64,000 bases of DNA from Podocnemis expansa. Lineage: Eukaryota; Chordata; Testudines; Podocnemididae. The translations under genes and the position numbers were made by a program. The stretch is taken from positions 8,491,764-8,555,763 of the forward strand of contig ML682008.1 of assembly GCA_007922195.1 (NCBI GenBank), in the 5' to 3' direction. The stretch's first letter is position 1. The number at the start of each line of letters is the position of its first letter. The notes beneath the pieces are model-generated. The model saw only the letters and a list, made by a program, of their open reading frames with translations. It was not told the origin of the DNA and did not search any database. Positions 54,626 through 64,000 of this stretch are shown piece by piece.

Positions 54626-55731
54626 TCTGTCAGTGTAAAAGATTTTAAAGGAGTTGTAAATATAACTCATGCCCATATTCAGGCCCCTTTGCATTAGCAG
54701 AATGACTTAAAGCAGCTATAGTGTAAATGTGAATCAGGTCTTGTGTTTTATTTGCTGATAATATTTAAATTTCATGTAATAAAAAGAATAAATACTGTTA
54801 TAATAAAGCCACTTATGCTAGTATACAAACGTAGGAGTATGCAGCTGTAACCCTTTTAACAGGCCAAGGCTGTAGTAGCAAAGTCCTGGACTCTGTATGT
54901 AGGGGTTCTAAACACTGTTACAACACCAACTGGCCTCAAGCCCCCACCCAGGCACCTAAGAAATCACTCACTATTCCCTGGGCACCATCGAGGTGAGTGC
55001 TTCTCTTCTTGCAAGCATGAGTCTGAGTGTAGTACATAAAACTTTTAATAGTAACATAAAAAAATATATGGAGGCAGTATCAAAACCAGCGCCTATTGGG
55101 GAGACAGTGCAGGGCAGGGTTCAGTCAAAACCATTAATCAGAACTCACCCCACCCACTGTGCACAGAGCGTGTCCTTCACTTCTCCATTACTCCCATACT
55201 GACCATCATAGTTTTATCATCCACCTCTCAAAGGTGGGAGACCCTCAGACAGTCCTCTCCAGTTGTCCTCTGCAATCTCTGGTCGACTGGCACTGTACAC
55301 TGGCTGCTCATCCCATCCAGTCACTTCTTGCACTGTCCACTGGCCCATCTGCTCGCACCATCTGCTGGTCATTTGCACCTTCTCCTGGTGCTGTCCACTG
55401 GCCTCTCGCAAGATGCTGTCCTGGCCAGAGGCACCAAGTTCTACTGGGCTTGTCAGCTTTTTAGTGATTTCAGCACTTAGAGAGAATTTCAGCCCTCTTG
55501 TGATTTTGGTTCCACGCTTCAGCTTTTAGGATACCAGAGACGGGTCTCTGATCAGAATAACAACAGACTCCACAAAGAATCATTGTCTGTCTTTTAACAA
55601 TGGGAAGGGAATTAGGTATTTCACTGCTCCCTCCTTTTACAAGACTGAAAAACAGGATTGGCCACTCATCTGAGTTCTGTGTTACTGATTGTGACTTTTT
55701 AATCAGAGCAAGCAAAACACAGTTTATGCAG
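54626..55731. other. No gene recognised; Pro/Cys/Thr-rich low-complexity part
   Basis: 55260-55440 contains a degenerate tandem CTGTCCACTGGCC-type repeat (at least 3 units) with overlapping short frames on both strands. It may belong to an unrecognised repeat. Confidence 0.35.
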
Positions 55732-55782
55732 CAAAAATAACAGGAGTCCTGTGGCACCTGATAGACTAACAGATTTCTTCTC

Positions 55783-55822
55783 GCATAAACTTTCATGGGC
55801 TCCAACCCACTTCATCAGATGC
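55783..55822 (-). ncRNA. Hammerhead-like motif (CTGATGA box intact)
   Basis: On the minus strand: GCAT, CTGATGA (the exact hammerhead consensus), A, GTGGG, a 6-nt loop, CCCAT, GAAA, GTTT, ATGC. The UH dinucleotide is UU; the position normally C in GCT is T. Confidence 0.55.
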
Positions 55823-55860
55823 ATCTGATAAAGTGGTTCGGAGCCCACAAAAGCTTATGC
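55821..55860 (+). ncRNA. Hammerhead-like motif, decayed
   Basis: CTGATAA (G8 to A) and AAAA for GAAA; GCTT and ATGC are kept. It overlaps the start of the motif on the opposite strand. Confidence 0.4.
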
Positions 55861-55955
55861 CCGAAGAAATCTGTTAGTCTATCAGGTGCCACAGGAGTCT
55901 TGTCATTTTTGCTGTACACAGACTAACACCGCTCCCCTTCTGACCATTTATGCAG

Positions 55956-57049
55956 TCAAAGGGCAGCATATAATATAAAAGACCTAATTTCATTTCCCCC
56001 TTCAGTTAAAACACAGCATTTGTAACCCAAACAGCCACACATACCATTTCCCATTATGCTCGGTACCTGGGTGGGTTCAGCCATATACAGTATAATTATG
56101 CTATGTTCTTAATTGTACTCGTGCAGATACAAAGTCCATGCAAATAGGGTGCCCCTCTAAGCAAGAGAAGTGCCCGGCCTCTAGACCTTGCTTACACAGT
56201 AGTAGATAGATGCTGCCATACAGACTCAAACCATAGATACATCTTTTTCATCTGTCTAATCTGTGATACCTACTCAAGTATCCTGGCTCTGGATAGGAAA
56301 AAAAAAAGTCTCTCTTTGTACAGCTGATAAGCAGCATGACTCCACTGTTGTTTTTAGTGAGAGGTGGTACTGTATGTGAATAAGTAACTTGAGGGTTTTG
56401 GAAGAGTGAAATACCAGAGTTTTTAGGTTTCTTTATTTTGTGAACAGTGATTAGAAATTAAATCTCACTGATATTACCATTGTGTTATATACAGTAGACT
56501 TGATGAAAATACTGTATTTAACTTAAAGAGTAAATAGCCACTGTTCATTCATCAAATGATCAATTTGTTCTTTGAAGAGGTTTACGGAATTTGTTTACTG
56601 GTTTTCACTTCTGCATTGGTTTTTTTATTGTAACCAATTATTATGCGTGACATGGCTAAAATGGTTGCTATCTTTTATTTCCCCTTGCCCTCCTCTCCCT
56701 TCATTTTACATTCCATATAATGTTTCCTGCTAGGTAGGAAAATAAAGTAAAACTTGGGGGGGAGGAGACTAAGATATTTAATTAGATTCATTTTTTCATA
56801 AATATATGTTTTCAGATTGTGCAGTCTTTTTTTATTAGATTAAGGGAAAACAGAACCAAGAAGGCAAAAGTAAAAGCATGATAAGAGAACAGTGTCTCTC
56901 TCCTCTGCAACCTGCTGTACCTTGGCTGCATCACAAAATGGAAGTTGATTCTGCAAAGAGTTGACTTCTAGGATTTTTACTGCAGTACACAAAAAACCCA
57001 AAATACTAATTGTTGCATAGCTGCATGCAGCACAACATCAAGTCTATGT
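55956..57049. other. Unique AT-rich sequence; nothing recognised
   Basis: No gene or repeat identified. Confidence 0.4.
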
Positions 57050-57335
57050 TTCATAGATTTAGAAATTTGAAGCCCAGAACAAACTGTTATGGTCATTCAG
57101 TCTGCCTTCAGAATAATAAATGCCATAGAATTTAATTTAGTATGTTTAGAATGTATTTTATAGAAAGACATCCAATCTTGATTTAAAAATGTCAAGGGAT
57201 GGGAAATCCACCATCTGCCTTAATAAGTAGTTCCTAACAGTTAATTATCCCCCTAGTTAAAAATGCATGCCTATTTTCTAGCCTGAACTGATTTGGTGTC
57301 AGCTTCCAGCAACTGAATATGGATGTTAGATTTTT
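57050..57335 (-). mobile_element. CR1 LINE 3' fragment
   Basis: The + strand shows TAGAAATTTGAAGCCCAGAACAAACTGTTATGGTCATTCAGTCTG, TAGAAAGACATCCAATCTTGATTTAAAAATGTCAAGGGATGGGAAATCCACCATCTGCCTT (57160-57220) and TAGTTCCTAACAGTTAATTATCCCC, the reverse complement of a CR1 3' region and closely related to the copy at 33.6 kb. Confidence 0.75.
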
Positions 57336-60285
57336 TCAAAAAGGTAGACAGTGAATCATTATGCTTAATATTTATTTTAAAAGTATTTTATTTTTTAAAA
57401 AGTCAAAGATGACATTATAAAATACTAACAACTCAAAAAAATTGAAATGTTCTTTTTTTTATTTAAGAAGTCCTTGCATTACTAAGAGTACAGTCCTAGA
57501 ATTTACAGGGTTTTTGGACCTGCATCTGATTTGGTTCATACTCATCTCTGTTCTTAAGTCTTACATTTCCTTTTTTTGTATTTGTATCCTGCTTGCTTTT
57601 GCGGAGGCAATGTATTATGAGTTCATTTAGCTTTATGTTTGTTTAAATGTATTCCTATGATATCTTTAGGGACTGTGGAGTCATTTTGAGGAGAAATTAC
57701 CTCATTCTTTGTAATAAGATTTTGTGTGACTATTACCTTTCCATGGTTTTTTTTCTTTTGGTTTTTGATGCCCAGCACATGCACATCTAATAACAACTAG
57801 TGGGTCATTGCTGTATTGTTGTTACAAATTGAGTCAGTGGCTACAGAGAACAGTAACGCTCCTATCATACTTTGTAATATGCTGACTTTTTGCTTTTGTG
57901 GGCTCTCAAGAAGTAACATGGGGGAAAAAAGCCTGTGGTATAATTAGATTATTGATTGTTATGCCATACAATCACAAGTTTTGAAATTTCATAGGTGACA
58001 TCAAATAAGCTTAGATGACAGCTACTATCTTGGCCAATACCAAGGGACTGGAACAGTGACATCGAGTTGACAGCCTGAGTCTCTATAGCTTAAGCTATGG
58101 AGGCAGGACCTGTACTAACGGTGTAGCAGACTCACATCTTTTTATGGCCCAGAAAGAGAGGACGATGTATTATACACACTCACGAGTAGGTTAAGCTTTA
58201 ATTATTAAGAGGATAGCTGAGATTTGTCTAGTGTAGGTTGCATTGTAGTTGGATAGTTGGATAAGGACTTTTTGGGATAGGGATGGTCGTTTTTGTGTAT
58301 GTTTGTATAGAGCCTACCACAACTGGATTTCTAGTTATTGCTGTAATACAGTGTAATAATTAGGATTTTTTTTTGCTGATTTTTTTTTTGTTTTGGATTC
58401 CAATTTTTGCTTTTTTGAGGATCCCTATAGATGGGTGGAGGCACCATTCATTTTTACCTGTAATGTGCTTACTCTGAGCTTTTCTTCAGTTATGGGGAAT
58501 TTCTTTTTATTTATTTGGCAAATTGAAGGGACAGTTACACAAAAGATATTCCAGTATCAGTACTTCTTCTTAAATCTCTCTATTATTAGAACATTTAGCT
58601 TTCTTATAGAAGATCTTAACTGAACCCAGTTATTTGTGGATTCACTGAAGATCGTCCACATTTGAAGCTGATTGGGCAGTTGCAGTTGCTTTCTTATGTT
58701 AGTGCACAGTAGTAGGTAGGTAAGTCTCCACACAGTAAGTTAGTGCACGGCAATCAATCGCATTGTTGATTCACATTCCAAATGGCTATCCATTAAGTCT
58801 CCACATGGACATGCCTTGATGGTGTGGTGTTTCTGTTGATACGTACAGCTCAATGGATAGAATTAACCATGGGTACTGAAGACACTGCTATCATTTCAGA
58901 TTTCCTTTTTGTGGAGTTCAGCCAACATACATTTTTGGGGGTTTTATTGGTCCCTCTCCCTCCACGACATACTGTTAGGAAATCACTTAACATTCCTAAA
59001 TGTGAAAAGGCCTTTGCTCTAGTCACTGTTCTTCCTCGAGATCAGCTGAGCTAAAGGGCAGTCCTCTTAGCTAGCTTTTCAAAACCTTAGAAGACCTACT
59101 GGTTTTTGTGTTTCTTTACCTAGGGAACTTTCTTTGTGCTAGAAATCAAAGTATATTCTCTGAAATGCATTTGTACCATATTTCCTAAAGAGTGTATTGT
59201 TAAAAAAAAACAAACAATAATTTATATCAGGACTTTTATTTTATTTTTCAGTCCTGTTGACTCAGTATTAAACTAACAGGTTGGTGTGAGGTTCAATTCA
59301 GGATGGAGTTAAATTATTTTATTTTATGTATTGTATGTCATCTGGGAATTCATAGTTCAACTCTACCAATTGTTCCCTGCAAACTTTTGATAAGGAAATG
59401 GCACGCACAGATGAGTCCTGTCATAGCATTTTCATTTCAGTGCTGTCACACAGATTAGCCATGATTATGGAGGAGAAAAGCCATCTGGTAAAGCTCCATC
59501 AAGGGTAGACAGTAACTGTCTATGAGTTGACAGAACCCTCTGGAAGTTCTCAGTAGTTAACTAACTGATCTCTTAATCACCACAGAAGCAAAGGTTGCCA
59601 TAAACTGGTTTGTGCAATTAAAAGTATCAGAAACTTTTGCCAAGGGATAGATCTCATTATCTATCAGTTAATTTTTTCAGGTATATGCTGAACACAGTTT
59701 TGTTTCACTTTTAGTTTTTGTTATGATGCCTATAACTTAATCATTAACTTTTGAGGGATGTAATTTTGGTATTATGCATTCCTTAGTGATTTATGTGGGC
59801 ATTCTTTCTCTTTGGGCTTGCTTCCAGTCTTTTCCTCATGTAACTTTATTGACTTTAGTGGAATTAATTTTGATTGCATTTGCATTGGTGAAAATAAAAA
59901 GGGAATCAGGCCATTTGTGGGGCAGGGGGTGGTTGTTGGTTGTTTTTTTGTTTGTTGGATTGTTTGTTTTTTGTTGTTGGGGTTTTTTTTGTTTGTTTTT
60001 TTTGCTTTTCTGTGGTGCTGGGCACACAGACTTTTCATCAAAATTAAAACTGAAGTAAGTAACACAACACAGGAGAGAGGTTATGCATGATAATAGATTG
60101 ATAGTAGGTCCAACAGTGAAGGCACATTTCAATCAGCAATAGTGAAATGATCTAAAAAGTGAAAGCCACTAATGGAGAAAGTAGAAAAACAATGGGAGGT
60201 TTTCAAAGAAGCAAATGTGGATGCATCCAGGACTACCATAGTGGTGAGAAGATTTAAGAAATAAGAATGGCTCCAACTAAATACA
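57336..60285. other. Unique AT-rich sequence with a T/G-rich tract
   Basis: 59933-60010 is almost all T and G with GTTTGTTTTTT units, which explains long Lys/Thr/Asn/Gln-rich frames on the minus strand and Val/Phe/Cys/Leu-rich frames on the plus strand. No gene recognised. Confidence 0.45.
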
Positions 60286-60475
60286 TAGAATCATAGATTA
60301 GGGTTAGAGGGAACCTCAGGAGATTGTCTAGGTCAGTCCCCTGCTCAAAGCAGGACTGACCCCAATTCAATTATCCCAGCCAAACTTTGTCAAGCTAGGC
60401 CTTAAAAGTCTCTAAGGATGGATAGTCAACGACCTTCCTAGATAGCCCATTCCAGTGAGTTAATTAGTTACATGG
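60286..60475 (-). mobile_element. CR1 LINE 3' end
   Basis: The + strand begins CATAGAATCATAGATTAGGG, the reverse complement of a CR1 terminus. It continues CTCAAAGCAGGACTGACCCC, TTATCCCAGCCAAACTTTGTCAAGCTAGGCCTTAAAAGTCTCTAAGGATGG (60371-60421) and AGCCCATTCCAGTGAGTTA. Confidence 0.85.
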
Positions 60476-60479
60476 AGGC

Positions 60480-61025
60480 TTGTTGAAGAGGGTATTAAAG
60501 AAAAAAATTCAACAAGACTATGACAGCGGTAGAAGAGTTGTTCTACAACCAGAAAATGCATACAAAGACAAGGAAGTTGAAAGGTCAGCCAGAAGACCTA
60601 AGGGAGATGGATGGAAAATAAAGCAAGTAAGGCTCAGAAAGTGTACAAGACAAGGGATTCATAAATCTTTTTCTAGAATCTAAACAATTAATATCACAAT
60701 TCTTGAACATTTGTATGGCATTGTGAAGTCTCAAAGTGGTACAGTTTTTACCACAGAGAAGGGATAGAGAGGCTTGTTGGCTGGAACATTTACAGGCTGT
60801 GCTCAACTAATTGGAACCACTAACATCAACAGAGAGATGTGAAGAAGTAGCAGAGTTACCTATATCAGTAAAAATAATTGCCTTTGAGGCAGTAACTGAG
60901 TCCCTAAACCAGCTGAGGAATGCTAAAGTACTCAATTATGACAAGGCAGATTCTGAAATGTTAAAATCTGGATGGGAAGTGATGGTGAATTACATGTGCA
61001 GTTGTACAGAAAATGGTTTGGTTTT
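60480..61025 (+). pseudogene. Non-CR1 LINE ORF fragment (linker to early reverse transcriptase)
   Basis: Frame one (60480-60683) includes AYKDKEVERSARRPKGDGW, like the basic linker between endonuclease and reverse transcriptase in RTE-type LINEs. Frame two (60811 to about 61020) includes ITAFEAVTESLNQL-type sequence followed by RNAKVLNYDKADSEMLKSGWEVMVNYM, the counterpart of the NGKAPGxDxxxAEMLKAGGE segment before motif A. A frameshift lies between them. The element is broken at the CR1 fragment that starts near 61030. It may be the same family as the YADD-containing fragment at 38 kb. Confidence 0.5.
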
Positions 61026-61029
61026 TGTA

Positions 61030-61530
61030 TTGGTACGTTTGAGTTTTTTCTTTCCCAAGTATAGTACTTTAGACTTGTCTTTGTTGAAATCTTGTGAATT
61101 TCAGATGAATTCAACAAATTATCAAGATCATTTTGAATTCTAAACCTGTCCTCCAACCTTGCAACCTCTCCTGGCTTGATATTGTCCACAAATTTTATGA
61201 GGGAGCTCTCTATTCTCTATTCCCATCATTAAGTATTGGACCAAGAAGAGAGCCCTGCTTGACCCTACTAGTTATGATGTCACAGTTTGCCAGTGAACCA
61301 TGGATCACTACTCTTTGAGTATGGTCTTTCATCCCATTGCACATTCACCTAATACTAATCTCACTTATACCATATTTCCCTAGTTTGCTTATGTAACTGT
61401 GATGTGGGATTGTGTCAGAAAGCCTCACTAACATTCAGCTATATTATTTCCTACTTCACAAACCCACAGACCTACACCACCTACCCTGTCAAAGAAGCAA
61501 ATTAAATTAAGTCTTTACAGAGGCCTATTA
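61030..61530 (-). mobile_element. CR1 LINE fragment (reverse transcriptase region)
   Basis: The + strand carries reverse-complement CR1 coding sequence: CTTTCCCAAGTATAGTACTTTAGACTTGTCTTTG (61050-61083), TCATTTTGAATTCTAAACCTGTCCTCCAACC, CCACAAATTTTATGAGGG, CAGTTTGCCAGTGAACCATGGATCACTACTCTTTGAGTATGGTCTTTC (61283-61330), TTTCCCTAGTTTGCTTATG and CCTACCCTGTCAAAGAAGCAAATTA (61482-61506). Confidence 0.85.
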
Positions 61531-62699
61531 TTATTCCGTTCATTGACATTCAGCCAATCACTTCCAACTGATCATTTATCACATTATTAAATGAAAAGTA
61601 TAGGCTTCAGTGTCTCCTAGCTTATCTGGGGGTGGGAGGTGGAATCAATATGCTTATTATTATAGGACAGGGTAACGGTCTGTCACGTGCATGCCAGAGA
61701 CTAAAGCAGACATAGCAATTAAAGTGTAGTCCCTTAAGTGGACTGGGCTTGCTGCATGTTTCTCCTGTTGGTCATCAAAAGCAGCTTGAACAGCTAAGCC
61801 AAAAGGGAAATTTTTGTGTGCAGGCCAATGGAAATTGAGTTAGCCTTGTCTCAGCAGTGTATAGGAAAAATTCCAAGACACATATAGCAATAAATGGTGA
61901 GAAGAAAGGATGGATTTAACACAAATCAGGATTATGTTTCTGTCTAAGCTAACATACAGTGAAGTATATGAACCCTTTTAACCATACATGACTTTCCTAC
62001 TGTATATATTTGAAAGTAACTTTTCTGCTTTGAACCCTTGTACCAGTAGTTTAATTAATCTTAAATGAAACTTTAAGTGTATGCTTCCCAAAAAAGGAAC
62101 ATGATATAGTTTTCATTATTGTGAAACTTATAGAAGTAGCATTCTCACTCCCTATCTCAATTTTTAGGATTTTACATACAGCTATTGCCTTGGCTTTGCG
62201 TTATTCTTGCTCCTAAAAGTTGCGAGTGGATGTTTGCCACTTTTATATGTCCTTAGACTCAGCCCTGCATTTTTTTGAAGGGCAGAACACCTAATAAATT
62301 TCTGTAAAGCTGGATCTACTGACCTTGAGAGTGTTAATGGGAATATTGCCTGTCAGATTGGGTGCTGAATGGAAATTGTCAGCTTGGCAAAATTAATATT
62401 TAGCAGAAAGCCTCACTTATTATGCTTGGTGTAACCATGAGAATTCCACTGAGAAGCATTGCTTACCACCTACAATTGGCAAATAGTATTTGAAACAAAA
62501 GCCTTTGTTTAAAATTGTCATTGCTGAGCCAATGGACTAAATCATTTATCCACAAGTAGATTATCCAAAATAATGACTTGTCCCCTGCTTAGCCAGGACA
62601 GTTTTTCAGATAAGCAGCTTTCAGAAAAGTGATGTTTGAATAATTGGAGAAGCCTCTTGGCTGGATCCCCAATTTCTGTTGGGAGGAAACACCAGGGAG
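61531..62699. other. Unique sequence; nothing recognised
   Basis: No gene or repeat identified. Confidence 0.4.
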
Positions 62700-62704
62700 C
62701 TAGA

Positions 62705-62845
62705 ATGGGAACGATTTTAACCTAAGTGCCTTAACTAGGTTTATCTGGCTAAAGCACCTTTATCTGGAGAAGGCCCAGCATTAAAGTGCTTTAACAACAG
62801 TAGATCAGTTTAGCTAAGGCACTTTAGCTAAATGATTTCTTTCCT
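62705..62845. repeat. Small fold-back repeat with TTAGCTAA units
   Basis: GTTTAGCTAAGGCACTTTAGCTAAATG (62808-62834) contains two TTAGCTAA palindromes, and earlier GGCTAAAGCACCTTTATC and TTAAAGTGCTTTAAC read as inverted partners. MITE-like, unclassified, no duplication found. Confidence 0.4.
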
Positions 62846-63430
62846 AGGCTGTTTGCTGTCAGGCTGCCTCCCACCATTCAAAGAAAATAGTTGGGGAAAT
62901 TGAACAGCAAATGTGGAGACACTTTTAGATCATCACCCTCACATGTAAAAGTTTAGCACATCTTCTGAGATCTTTGGGTTCCTGGAGTTCTGTTCACCAT
63001 TAAATTAATTTAAAACTAGTATTAATCCTGTAAAACAGGAAACAGAGTCAAGAAAACCAAATATAGAGTCAAAACCATGTCCTATTCTATTTTCCTAGAG
63101 AAGACCCACATCTACACAAATGTGGCAAAACTAGCATTACACAAATCATATAATCTGACCTGAGTAGTACCACATAGAGACCACTTATAGACGTTTATTA
63201 TCAGGATCTGGAAGATCTTCTTTGAAATTGAATGAAGCCAGGGTAAGGAAAACTTTCTCTAAAACACACTGAGCATAGCTCCTAACCTGAAACTACACCC
63301 ATTTCAGAATATCTGTTCCATTACTTTAGCTGCAGAAAGTGTGAGGAGCTTGGAGAAAAACTCATTGGGATTTTCCCCTACTTGGCTACCTTTTTTATAG
63401 ATGGTATAAATGAGTTGAACATCTCCCTTT
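62846..63430. other. Unique sequence; nothing recognised
   Basis: No gene or repeat identified. Confidence 0.4.
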
Positions 63431-63433
63431 CAG

Positions 63434-63560
63434 GATTCAGAGGGATAGTCGTGTTAGTCTAGATCAGCAAACAAACAAGGAGTTCTGTAGTGGTTTTAGA
63501 GAGTAATGAATTGATTTATTGCATGAGTTTCGTGAGGAAATCTCATTTCATCAGATGTTT
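63434..63560 (-). mobile_element. PLE 3' tail fragment
   Basis: The + strand shows the terminal sequence TTCAGAGGGATAGTCGTGTTAGTCTAGATCAGCAA (63434-63468), then GGAGTTCTGTAGTGG and the hammerhead-like segment. The upstream part of the element is absent. Confidence 0.85.
63521..63557 (-). ncRNA. Hammerhead-like motif (boxes intact, one stem base deleted)
   Basis: On the minus strand: ACAT, CTGATGA, A, ATGAG, ATTTC, CTCAC, GAAA, CTC, ATGC. The catalytic boxes match consensus; the G of GCTC is missing and stem II has an A-C mismatch at its base. Confidence 0.5.
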
Positions 63561-64000
63561 GAAAATCCTTTGAATAATTATAGAATTATAAATTAGAATT
63601 AGAATATAGAACTATAAAATTTTAGTCTGTAGATGTAATCATACCTAATGCAAAATTAAATATTTAATGTAACATTATGGGTTAATTATCAGGCAGGACA
63701 TGTACATTGTGTGCATGATTTGAAGCAAATTGGAAGGTTATAAAATTTGCCATAGACTCCAACTGTTTAACTGCAGTGACATTGTTACATAGTTTGATGT
63801 AGGGACTGATACGTTATGGACTGCATTCAGTGTCAGAAAAATACACTGGCATTGGAATTTGGAGTACAATGGTGATTAGTTTCAGCAAACATTTATTCTA
63901 CATGAATCATGAGAAAGAAATATGCTAAGATGCCTGGAAAGAAGAAAATAGATTTGATTAACTTCTAATATAAAGAATGTTCACGTTCATAGACTGCCTG
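63561..64000. other. Unique AT-rich sequence to window end
   Basis: Nothing recognised. Confidence 0.4.

Larger units (their letters stand above)
55723..55955. mobile_element. PLE tail inverted pair with 9-bp duplication
   Basis: TTTATGCAG occurs at 55723-55731 and 55947-55955. Between them lie two oppositely oriented PLE tails of about 80 bp, meeting at the perfect palindrome ATCAGATGCATCTGAT (55815-55830). The right tail continues into the terminal sequence ACAGACTAACACCGCTCCCC. Each arm has one hammerhead-like motif. Confidence 0.85.

Noticed and set aside
59772..60132. Overlapping frames of 92-98 codons on both strands
   Set aside because: They follow from the T/G-rich tract at 59933-60010 and have no domain.
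63434..63560. Possible tRNA-derived SINE in the PLE tail sequence
   Set aside because: The tail lacks tRNA-like boxes and is continuous with PLE 3' regions in other copies, so it is the PLE end.
1..64000. CRISPR array, tRNA or rRNA genes, prokaryotic operon
   Set aside because: No regularly spaced direct repeats, no tRNA-like A/B boxes with cloverleaf, and the repeat content is vertebrate.

Overview
This window looks like nuclear DNA of a non-avian sauropsid reptile, most likely a turtle, with a crocodilian as the next guess. The reasons are the abundance of CR1 LINEs with the typical ATTCTRTG-type 3' end, Penelope-like elements (PLEs) with a GIY-YIG endonuclease, many short hAT-type elements, MIR-like SINE remnants, and AT-rich unique DNA between them. 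I find no host protein-coding gene, no rRNA or tRNA gene and no CRISPR array. It reads as intergenic or deep intronic sequence. The only protein-coding signals I can name belong to transposons, and all are truncated or decayed except one uninterrupted PLE frame at the left edge.

Layout. 1-910: 3' part of a PLE on the + strand (zinc-knuckle-like motif, GIY-YIG domain, 3' region with a hammerhead-like fold). 910-8900: mostly unique, with hAT-type elements near 4.7 and 6.7 kb and an LTR-like GC-rich block at 7.0-7.6 kb. 8.9-9.75 kb: a palindrome-rich element, then a CR1 on the minus strand. 9.8-17.4 kb: unique DNA, a MIR-like copy and two GC-rich blocks. 17.5-18.8 kb: CR1 (+) interrupted by a 173-bp hAT-type element. 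18.8-29.8 kb: mostly unique, with a CR1 3' end, a hAT-type element and two MIR-like copies. 29.8-31.1 kb: CR1 (+) with an open C-terminal frame. 35.0-36.2 kb: a 390-bp polypyrimidine tract, then a PLE carrying an internal inversion. 37.5-38.35 kb: a CR1 fold-back hairpin and a different LINE with a YADD reverse-transcriptase motif. 40.5-42.6 kb: an LTR-like block containing a short PLE unit, then a second such unit. 47.8-49.55 kb: CR1 (-) split by a hAT-type element, then a PLE (-). 50.2-51.3 kb: a GC-rich retroelement-like block. 51.6-54.6 kb: a PLE reverse-transcriptase pseudogene, then CR1 (-) split by CR1 (+), which is itself split by a hAT-type element. 55.7-56.0 kb: an inverted pair of PLE tails. 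57-64 kb: CR1 (-) fragments, a second non-CR1 LINE and a last PLE tail.

The most interesting shared signal is in the PLE 3' regions. Ten copies, on both strands, derive from one fold: a GCAT/ATGC outer stem, a CTGANGA box, an extra A, a GTGGG/CCCAC stem, GAAA, then GCT-C or GCT-T. This matches a type I hammerhead ribozyme core with a self-complementary AGCT as a minimal stem III. Three copies keep every core base and two more keep nearly all. Several copies are arranged head to head as inverted pairs flanked by target-site duplications.
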